A stretch of DNA of 11,212 bases from Coemansia sp. RSA 1804 (Eukaryota > Kickxellomycota > Kickxellomycetes > Kickxellales > Kickxellaceae), in contig JANBTH010000800.1 in assembly GCA_027578815.1 (NCBI GenBank), positions 1-11,212 on the forward strand, read 5' to 3'. A program made the translations under genes and the position numbers. The notes below the pieces were generated by a model. That model ran no database searches and was not told where the DNA came from. It worked only from the letters and a program-made list of their open reading frames with translations. Each line of letters starts with the position of its first letter. Position 1 is the stretch's first letter. Below are positions 1 to 6,700 of the stretch, one piece after another.

Positions 1-197
1 AGGTACGCCTTGCCTGGCACCTCGGTCTCTATGCGTCGGCGCCAGTATGCCGCAACCGTTTGGTCGCATTCTACGAGGCTGGTGTGCGGCTCCCATGTCG
101 TTTCCTTGTCCTTGGCCCACTGTACAAGGTACTCGCATGTCTCGCTGTTGTCTTGGAACCGGTGGTCCAGTATAGTCTCGACTTGTTCGGTATCCAT
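1..197 (-). CDS. Chromodomain protein, 5' part only (cut by window edge)
   Basis: Reading the minus strand from the ATG at 197-195 gives 65 complete codons with no stop before the window edge. Residues 6-52 look like a chromodomain: a VETILDHR first strand (6-13), EYLVQW (22-27), TWEP (34-37) and a C-terminal helix of the type AAYWRR (49-54). Chromodomains usually bind methylated histone tails through three aromatic residues. Here only the middle one (W27) is present; the first position aligns with E4 and the third with D30. The domain begins almost at the N-terminus, so the rest of the protein and any second domain lie outside the window. It could be an HP1-like factor, a divergent chromodomain of the cpSRP43 kind that binds other ligands, or a chromo-containing enzyme. 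A retrotransposon chromointegrase is unlikely because the domain is N-terminal. The fold is fairly secure; the function is open. Confidence 0.8.
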   Translation of the reverse strand, partial: MDTEQVETILDHRFQDNSETCEYLVQWAKDKETTWEPHTSLVECDQTVAAYWRRRIETEVPGKAY

Positions 198-869
198 TTA
201 GTTATTTATGTCCTTTCCTTCGCGCTTAGCTGCTTTTTATATGTCTAGTTACACGCGTAACGAAATAAATAACAAAACAAAATATAATATAATACGAATG
301 AAATAGAGTAAAAATCACGTCTTTGCCATGCATGAGAAAAGCAGAAGAAAAAAAGAAAGAAGAAAGACGAAAGAAATAAGTGAGCGAGTAAAGCGATCGG
401 TTGGATTTTTGTGTTTCTGTATTTCTTTCACCGCTATTTCCCTGGCTACGTTTAAAGCAAAATAATAAACTAGGGAATCAGGATGCGTGTGCATAAAGAA
501 AATATGCTTGTGGTTTTATCATTTTTATTTATGTAAATGTTGGCTTTTTCTCTTCTTTTTCCTCCTGTCCGTGTTTTTATTTTGCAGTTTAAAGCGCTCT
601 CGGACAGTTCAAATACAGTGGTTGCAATCCTTTCAATTGAGCCACGTGAAAAAGACGGACATGAAAGAATAAGTCATATATTTTAGTAATATTTGTGATT
701 TGGGCATGCTTTATTTTTGCCTGTTTTGTTTACAAAGCACCCGGATTGTTGCTCAGTAAGCTACTCGTCCCTTCTTTGCCTCTAACCTGCCTTTTTGCCT
801 GTTTGTTGACTTGTTTGTCTAATTGTTTGTTTGCTTGTTTTCTTGTTTTTTTGCTGTTGATCTTGGACA
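198..869. promoter_or_regulatory. Divergent intergenic region between chromodomain gene and COA4-like gene
   Basis: This 672-bp spacer lies between two genes transcribed away from each other, so it should hold both promoters. It is AT-rich. The part near the chromodomain gene is purine-rich on the plus strand (about 337-390), giving a pyrimidine-rich leader for that gene. The last 60 bp before the COA4-like ATG are T/G-rich with repeated TTGTTT units (about 799-856). A CACGTG E-box lies near 643-648. I saw no convincing coding region or RNA gene in it; the short open frames have no recognisable content. Confidence 0.5.
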
Positions 870-1166
870 ATGGGAGCAGCCAAAACGCCAGAACAAACAA
901 ACACCCAGCCCTCTACAGCAGGGGGTGCAGAGCCGGCCAAAATCCGCCAGCACGCGCCTGAACACGAAAGCTACGACAGCAATGAAATCAGAGACGACGA
1001 TGACGAATGGACCAAGCGGATCAAGCGCACCGGATGCCACATGGAGAACGAGCGTCTGATCCTGTGCCACATTGATGGCGGTGACTGGCGCAAATGCGGA
1101 TTGGAGATGTCGCTGTTCAAACAGTGCATCCGGCGCAACGAGAGCTTGCTGGCTAGGAGAAAGTAA
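870..1166 (+). CDS. COA4: Cytochrome c oxidase assembly factor 4 (twin-CX9C protein)
   Basis: The 98-residue product has four cysteines at 56, 66, 76 and 86, so both pairs (56-66 and 76-86) are exact CX9C motifs of the CHCH fold. The context around them (acidic stretch, DEWTKRIKRTGC, then GDWRKC and FKQC) matches human COA4 in spacing and key residues. Members of this family are imported into the mitochondrial intermembrane space by the Mia40 disulfide relay and help assemble complex IV. No cleavable presequence is needed or seen; residues 1-45 look disordered and acidic. The start is bounded by an in-frame TGA at 858-860 and has A at -3. The stop TAA lies inside AAGTAAGC, a good 5' splice site; splicing to the AG at 1255-1256 would replace the last codon and add about eight residues. 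Other twin-CX9C proteins (CMC types) are less likely because of the GDWRKC context. Confidence 0.85.
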   Translation: MGAAKTPEQTNTQPSTAGGAEPAKIRQHAPEHESYDSNEIRDDDDEWTKRIKRTGCHMENERLILCHIDGGDWRKCGLEMSLFKQCIRRNESLLARRK

Positions 1167-1273
1167 GCGCCGCTCTTGCTTTCTTCTCACAGCCCTGGGC
1201 TCAAGATACCGAATAGCCTACAAGCTTACTCGTGTTCTGGGACTTGGGGATCGCAGGACTGCTTTCCTCCCCG

Positions 1274-1313
1274 AATAAAATAATCTTTCCCAGATCAATC
1301 AAGCCCAATAAAC
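1274..1313 (+). terminator. Poly(A) signals after COA4-like gene
   Basis: Two AATAAA hexamers occur at 1274-1279 and 1308-1313, about 110-150 bp after the stop codon, followed by a T-rich stretch. They are the best candidates for 3' end formation of the COA4-like mRNA and separate it from the RNA gene downstream. Confidence 0.45.
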
Positions 1314-1392
1314 CTGTTTTTCTTTTTCTTCTTCAAGCTGGGAAAATGTAATAAAAAATTTTCTCCCAATTTTTTTCCTTGATTGTTGGCGA

Positions 1393-1425
1393 GCGTGTTA
1401 TTTCTTTCCACGCTATAAAACACGC
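1393..1425 (+). promoter_or_regulatory. TATA element flanked by CACGC repeats, upstream of the MRP RNA
   Basis: TATAAAA at 1414-1420 is directly flanked on both sides by CACGC (1409-1413 and 1421-1425). GCGTGTT at 1393-1399 is the exact inverted repeat of AACACGC at 1419-1425. The element lies about 57 bp before the first base of the inferred P1 helix of the MRP RNA, so either a leader is removed or transcription starts about 30 bp upstream of the mature end. Which polymerase uses it is not visible here. Confidence 0.5.
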
Positions 1426-1476
1426 GAGTAACGGTCCACTTTCGCATTTCCTTTTCTCTTTTCCTTTTTTCTCTTT

Positions 1477-2250
1477 AGGAATACTTTTATGGAAGAACCG
1501 CTTTTGTGAATATATTATTATATCCCCGACTATCGAAGCCTCACACACGAAAGAGAGTCCTTGCTAATGTTTTTCTTGTTCTTTTTCCTCTCCCTTCCCA
1601 AGGGGAGGGATTAGACGGGGGAGACTAGAGGGCGATTCTTTATATTTTTGGCTTTGGGTGAAAGTCCCCGGACAACAGGGCAGAAAGTGCCGCCTGTAAT
1701 CAGGTATTAGTTCCCAGCTTTTAACGTACTGGCAAGGTGAGAGAAGCGGGAGAGTTGGTTGTGAGGATATATCTACGAAAGGATTCTGAGGTCTGTGTTG
1801 TTTCGATGGTTAGGGAGAACGGCTTACCTTTTGTTCTGGCAAAAGTAACCTGCCTCGCTCTTTCGGGGAGCGGGAAGCAAAGACGTGCCCTTTATCGGGT
1901 GAGCTTCTGTTGGGTGAAAATATAAACCTACACTCGGTTTGCCTTTCTCTCTTTCTCCTTCTTTCTCTTTGTCATATTTCTATACCTATCATGCTCTTCT
2001 TTTAGGGGAGCTTGAGAAGGGGAGGATTTGTGAAATAGGAAACTAGGTAGAATAAGTGTGGACCCATTTTCTCTTTCATTCTCTCTAGCCTTTCTTTTTT
2101 CTTTCTCTCACTTTGTTTTTCTAGTACAATGGGTTCTTGTTCGTCATAGCACAGTAATGCGGTTGGTCATGGCAACGCGCACATCATCTTGTGTGGTGTT
2201 CGTGTTGCTGCGGTTACCTCAACGGGGCTCACTTCTCCAAGTATTCCTCC
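1477..2250 (+). ncRNA. RNase MRP RNA
   Basis: RNase MRP is a nucleolar ribonucleoprotein that cleaves pre-rRNA and some mRNAs. The CR-I segment GAAAGTCCCCGGAC (1660-1673), followed by GGGCAGAAAGTGCC (1678-1691), matches the human MRP RNA almost base for base; the loop carries the MRP-type GARAR motif (GAAAG, 1683-1687). A P9-like hairpin follows (1693-1696 with 1701-1704). CR-V is ACGGGGCTCA (2222-2231) and forms P4 with CR-I: 1666-1670 pair with 2223-2227, with bulged U1665 and G1664-C2228. P19 (2172-2179 with 2201-2208) lies just before CR-V, as in human. P1 is 1477-1486 with 2239-2248, a perfect 10 bp. A P2 candidate is 1493-1502 with 1631-1640 (one mismatch), and a strong distal P3 hairpin spans 1591-1610. 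The ends are taken from P1; the true 3' end may reach the T tract at 2267-2273. The RNA is long for the family because the part between P9 and P19 is about 470 nt. Confidence 0.9.
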
Positions 2251-2266
2251 CCCCCCCACACACACC

Positions 2267-2273
2267 TTTTTTT
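2267..2273 (+). terminator. T7 tract, RNA polymerase III-type terminator candidate
   Basis: Seven T residues follow the P1 3' strand of the MRP RNA after a C9 run (2249-2257) and a short CA repeat. A T tract here is what a Pol III transcript would need. The caveat is that the RNA itself contains a T6 at 2095-2100 and several T5 runs, which would have to be read through. Confidence 0.5.
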
Positions 2274-2319
2274 AATCTGCTATGAGAGATGGGATGTTGT
2301 TGTTACATGTAATAGTAAC

Positions 2320-2406
2320 ATGTCAAATGATGTTTTATGAATTTCTTCACCGGATTCACTCCATGACCGACAAAAACTTCACGGTTTTTATTTAGACTGA
2401 TGGCAT
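2320..2406 (+). ncRNA. C/D box snoRNA, snR47/U36-like (25S A2220 2'-O-methylation guide)
   Basis: This 87-nt element has the layout of a C/D snoRNA. The terminal stem is ATGTCA (2320-2325) with TGGCAT (2401-2406), six pairs with one G·U. The C box is ATGATGT (2327-2333, last base off consensus) and the D box is CTGA (2397-2400), adjacent to the stem. Inside, TGAATTTCTTCAC (2338-2350) is perfectly complementary over 13 nt to the conserved 25S rRNA segment just upstream of helix 69 (recalled from yeast, not searched). It is followed directly by CGGA (2351-2354), a one-mismatch D' box. The fifth base before D' (T2346) pairs with the A equivalent to yeast 25S A2220, a known target of snR47 (human U36 family). 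A degenerate C' (ATGACCG) is at 2363-2369. The D-box guide does not match the snR47 18S target A619. It lies downstream of the MRP RNA on the same strand. Confidence 0.75.
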
Positions 2407-2604
2407 CTTTATTACTTTTGTATACAACATCTTTTTCTCTCATACAGGTTTAGTTTTCCTTTTCTCTTTTGATAGCGTTTATGTATATGTATATATTGTT
2501 AACAGTGTGACAGTTGGTTGGTTGTATTGCAACAAAGAAAGCAGTGAAGTGGAGAGGGAGATGAAACAAATGAAACAAGAAAGAAGGGAGTAGACGTGAT
2601 AAGC
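2407..2604. other. Short AT-rich spacer, 3' flank of the PMP3-family gene
   Basis: This stretch separates the snoRNA from the stop codon of the minus-strand PMP3-family gene and should hold the 3' UTR of the latter. It contains an alternating TA-rich run near 2481-2497 and no recognisable gene. Confidence 0.4.
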
Positions 2605-2970
2605 TTAGTTTGCGTTCTGGTTGCTGCTCTTCTGCACCGGCTGGTACGGAGGAGGAGGAGGCTGCTCGTTGGCAGGGCTATTGCTAGCATGGCCCTGCTG
2701 CTGTTGCCCGCCAGCCACGCCATGGCTGATGACAACCACATGGTGCCGGTGACGCGGCTGCTCGTCGTCGTCCACAAGCATCTCGTACTCGTACGCCGGG
2801 TACTTGCTGATCAGATACCACGCGTGGATGAGGCCCGGCAGGTATCCCAGCGCTGTCAGTCCGCAGTTGATGAGGAAGTCCGCTCCACACCCGCGTCGCA
2901 GCAGTGCTGCAAACGGCGGGAATATCACGCTCAGGATTACGAGCAGCAGGTCTGGAAGCGAGCAGCACAT
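2605..2970 (-). CDS. PMP3/SNA family small membrane protein with C-terminal PPxY motif
   Basis: The 121-residue product starts with the conserved PMP3 (UPF0057) module: a first membrane segment at about 4-24 with the family FPPFA signature, RRGCG at about 25-29, and a second segment at about 34-54 ending in LPGLIHAWYLI. Yeast Pmp3 is only 55 residues and influences plasma membrane potential and cation tolerance. This protein has a further 60 or so residues: an acidic DDDE patch, a His-rich stretch, a QQQQ run and a proline run ending in PPPY (106-109). PPxY motifs bind WW domains, and yeast Sna3/Sna4 use such a motif to bind the ubiquitin ligase Rsp5 in endosome-to-vacuole sorting, so this is more like a SNA3/SNA4-type member than Pmp3 itself. 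No intron is visible. It is divergent from the CorA gene, with about 740 bp between them. The family call is secure; sorting by an Rsp5-like ligase is inference. Confidence 0.9.
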   Translation of the reverse strand: MCCSLPDLLLVILSVIFPPFAALLRRGCGADFLINCGLTALGYLPGLIHAWYLISKYPAYEYEMLVDDDEQPRHRHHVVVISHGVAGGQQQQGHASNSPANEQPPPPPYQPVQKSSNQNAN

Positions 2971-3712
2971 TTCGGTTGGTTCTTCTGGAGTGGAGCAGAG
3001 ATGGGTGTGTGTAGTGGAAACGAGGGAACGAAAAAGCTAGTTAGTTAGCGTTTATTTCTTCTTAAAGCATAAAAGAATGTAAGGAATCCAAAATTCAAAC
3101 GGAAAAGAAAGAGTTGGGAAAGAAGAAAGAAAGAAAGATGGCAAAAACGAATAAGACATGATTTTTGCGTCATGTGGAAGCAATAGACAAAGTCTGTGCA
3201 AAGGGAAAGAAGGTTGGATGAGAAACAGGTCTTGGCGTCCTTGATTCCTTAATCCATCAGGCTGGCGCACGTGAAATGCGTTTGTCCGAAATTTTCCCAA
3301 GGATAATAGTTCTGCAGCAAAAAGAAAGAAAAACTAGCTCGGCAAACAAATTGTTGCAATGCATTGATGGTGCATTTTTTTCGCTTTCTGCTTTATAGAT
3401 TTCATCTTCCTTCATCTTTTCCATCCTTCCTTTTGCACCCCGGATATAAAGGAGGAGAGGATTTTTGGAGCATAGATGTGTACCCCATCATCCATCCCGC
3501 CACCCGTTGTTATTGTGCTTTTTCTTTTTGTAGAAAAAGCGTTTTCCTTTATTATTCTCTCTCTTTTTTGTCTGTAAATACTCTTTGCAAATGGTGCTAT
3601 TCTGATACTTTTTCCTATTTCTCCTTTCCTTTTTCATTACGCACTCTGCGCCTCTCCTTTCCTCCACTTCACCTCTCTTCCTTGATAGTACCGATACTCG
3701 TAAACCACTCTA
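2971..3712. promoter_or_regulatory. Shared divergent promoter region of PMP3-family and CorA genes
   Basis: This 742-bp spacer should drive both flanking genes. On the plus strand, TATAAA at 3445-3450 lies 263 bp before the CorA ATG and is followed by long T/C-rich tracts, giving a pyrimidine-rich leader. An inverted repeat ACATGA/TCATGT (3156-3161 and 3170-3175) contains a TGACGCAA element on the minus strand, resembling bZIP half-sites, about 190 bp upstream of the PMP3-family start. A CACGTG E-box is near 3265-3270 and a perfect 10-bp palindrome CAATGCATTG is at 3357-3366, next to a T8 run. I found no gene here. Confidence 0.5.
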
Positions 3713-6700
3713 ATGAGCAAACAGAACCAACATAACCTGCGCACGGCTGCTGGCGAGGTGCGCAGACGAGCAAGCAACGTGCAGCGGCCAATGTCCAGCA
3801 GCAGCAATGGCAGCGCAGCCGATCCCCACAGCAACCAGCACCACGGAGGGCTGCCAGGCATCGACCCCAGCGGCGGATCTGGCGGCGGATGGGCTGGCGG
3901 CTTTAACGGCGTTGTGTTTGGCGGCTCAGGCGGCGGAGAACTTGCAGGGCTTTCGGGGCTCCTAGGCACAGCATCGACGCCCGGCGCAAACGGCAGCAGC
4001 ACGGGTCTTGCATCCCGAGCGCATGCCTTCGATTCCCATCACCACCACCACCATCCCTCGGCCAACGGCGGAGGAACCGGAGCTGGAGCAGACCACACGT
4101 CGCCATCAGCCATGCACCAGGTGCCGCGACTGAATGTTTCAGTCATCATGGATCATATTGCGGTTCTGCAGAGAGAGAACGCACAGCTGCGCCGCCACAA
4201 CCAGACTCTCACGTCGGCGTCCAATATGCGCAGACAGACGGCTGTCAAGCTGCTCCGCGAGATCGTCAACAAGAACAACGACACCGACAGCGATGGCTCG
4301 GGTGACGATGATGGTAGCAGTCGAAGAAGCAGCCTTAGTGGAAGCAGTCCGTCCAAGACCGACCTGACAAGTCTTCTGCTCTCCCTACTGGATGCCCCGG
4401 ACTCAGAGACAGTCGAGGGCAGCAGCCAGGAGGACGCTTCCCAGGATTCCGCTGCCCTCAATGTATCCGCCAACCCCGCCGATAATACAGCACCCGTGGC
4501 ACCAACAGACGGACATTGCTTGAGAGATTCGGCCATACCTAGCCGCATCCATGGAAACCAGAGATCAGCTACTCCGCGGAGCACTACTGCTGTGGGTACA
4601 GCCGACTGGGATCGCGATGCGCTGGCTGAAATTTCTCGCCAGGGCAAGGTGGCTAATGCCGACGAGGGCGCGGATGACGAGTACTCGAAACAAACGCAAA
4701 GGGCGATCGGTCAGCGTGGTCCGTTTTTGCTAGGCAGACGGTCGACTATGACGATGCCTGCACGCAAACGACACTCCATGTCATCCACACATAGCGCCAG
4801 GAGCAACACCAGTGGTGGTGGTAGCAGCAGCAGACGGTCGTCGGTTGACGCCGAAAAGGACAAGATAATCAACTCCTCGGGAGTTTCTCATCCTGGTGCA
4901 TACCCTACGGCCGAGAAGAGCGCTGAGGGCCTGGCAACAGCGGCTCCTGCGTATGAATCCCCCTATATAAACCATACGGGACATGAAAATGTCGGTATTG
5001 TGTCGTCACCCGTGCAGGATGGCGCTGCAGAGTTTGGTCCTTTGGCAACGTCATTAATGAACCAGGAGATGCAGTTTGTCAAGCGGCCGGATACGCGCTT
5101 CATCCTGTACTCTGCATCGGCTGGGATATTCGAGTCTCACTCCCTTGATGGGCTGCGTAGCGGTGATATGAGTTTGGCTGACATCATTGAAGCATCAACC
5201 AAGTGCATGACGCTGGACGGATTGCGCAAGGAAAGACTTTCTGGATTCGAGCCAGCGGGGACAGCAATAGACAAATCCGCATCACTCTCGCAGCAGCAGA
5301 AGCAGCAACAACATCAGAACCTACAACAGTCTGCACAAACAACAGCAGCAGCAGCAGTGGGTGTGACTGATGATTCGGCTTCGTGCAAGAGCACGGCATG
5401 CGAAGGTGAGACCGAGCTGTTTATTCGCCCACAAAGAAAGCCAGAGCCTCGAAAGCAGTCTACACCACCAGCGATGCAACCCGCACAGAGGCAACCATCA
5501 GCAGCAGCACCACGAACATCGGCGCCAGCGACATCAACAGGCGGCGGATGCTTCTGGCTAGACGTTACCAACCCAACAAACGAGGAAATGGCCTCGCTTG
5601 CCCGCACGTTTGGCATCCATCCGCTGACGGTTGAGGATATAATGGCCGATGAGGATGGCCGGGACAAGTTCGAGACATTCAGCGGATACAACTTCATGGT
5701 CTATCGCACTATCGACTATAACGAGGATGCAAAGTCAAACTATGAGTTTAACAGAGGCACCGAGGGCATTGCGACCGCCAGCTTTTCGGTCATTCTCAAG
5801 CACAGCTGCGTGCTGACATTCCATCAGGCTGCCGAGCTGGAGCATATTGGAAATGTCATCAACCGTTTGCAGGATCTATCGCCATTGCCCACGCTTGCTG
5901 GAGACACTGCTTCTGGGGCCGATGAGTATGGGGCGGCTATTGCTTTGCCGCCAATTGTTACGCCTGCCTACATTGCCTACGCGCTTACTGACGACATCAC
6001 TGACACTATTGCGCCCGAGATGCGTGCAATCGAGCTGGAAGTTGATGCTGTTGACGAATTGGTGCTTATTCTGTCCACCGACGAGCAGTCGGACATGCTG
6101 CGGCGCATTGGTGCGACACGCCGTAAGATTCTGACCGTTTGGCGACTACTACAAGGCAAACCCGAGGTAATCCGCGCCTTCTCCAAACTGATGGAGCGCC
6201 AGGCTCTTGCTGACGAGATAATGCGGACGGATATGGAGGATGCCGAGTACACGCGCAAAGTGATTGCAGATTCTGCTACTGCAGCAAATGCCGACATGCG
6301 TGGGCCGCCGCCAGCAACGGTAACAACAACGGCAACAACGGTTGGGCGAGGCTTGCCGCCAAACCTTCCTGTAGGCTTTGGCGTATCAGCTTCGCAAACG
6401 CAGCTGCAATTACGTCGGAACCACCATTCGTCGGCTGCCGTTTCGCAACTGGTTGCGTCTACGTCGGGTCGTCGCAGAGATACACAGCCCCAGCCGCAGC
6501 AGCAACAACCACAGCAGCAGCAGCAGCAACAGCAGACACCGTGGCCAACATATATCACCGGAGGATCGATGCCAATCAAGGACCGGATTCCTCTGGCGCC
6601 ATCCTCAACCCGGCCGAGCACGGTGGATCTGGTCAATTTCTCAGCATCGATGGGACCAGGCGCAGTTACTAGCCAAATGTCCGGCGGCACAGTCACATCC

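Noticed and set aside
436..478. Imperfect inverted repeat (TTCCC/GGGAA plus GTTTA/TAAAC) in the divergent promoter
   Set aside because: Short arms with an unequal internal loop; not distinguishable from chance.
819..1190. 123-codon minus-strand frame opposite the COA4-like gene
   Set aside because: It has no recognisable domain and is antisense to a gene with exact twin-CX9C spacing.
1660..1850. RNase P RNA rather than MRP RNA
   Set aside because: GAAAGTCC and a later ACGGCTTACC (1819-1828) recall bacterial RNase P conserved regions. However, the latter is part of a local hairpin, whereas ACGGGGCTCA at 2222-2231 pairs fully with CR-I, and the GGGCAGAAAGTGCC segment is MRP-type.
3052..3300. 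82-codon minus-strand frame upstream of the PMP3-family gene
   Set aside because: The product is made of pyrimidine-tract residues (F, L, S, P) with no domain; it lies in the divergent promoter region.
3240..3382. Possible Pol III gene ending at the T8 run at 3375-3382
   Set aside because: A weak A-box-like TGGCGCACGTG is present, but there is no B box, no tRNA fold and no snoRNA boxes.
5977..6696. 239-codon minus-strand frame inside the CorA gene
   Set aside because: It is antisense to conserved CorA coding sequence; its Cys run is simply the reverse of the CAG/CAA polyQ tract.
6270..6700. Intron within the CorA gene instead of a coding insert
   Set aside because: The frame stays open through the stretch with coding-like composition, and I saw no good 5' and 3' splice-site pair bounding it.
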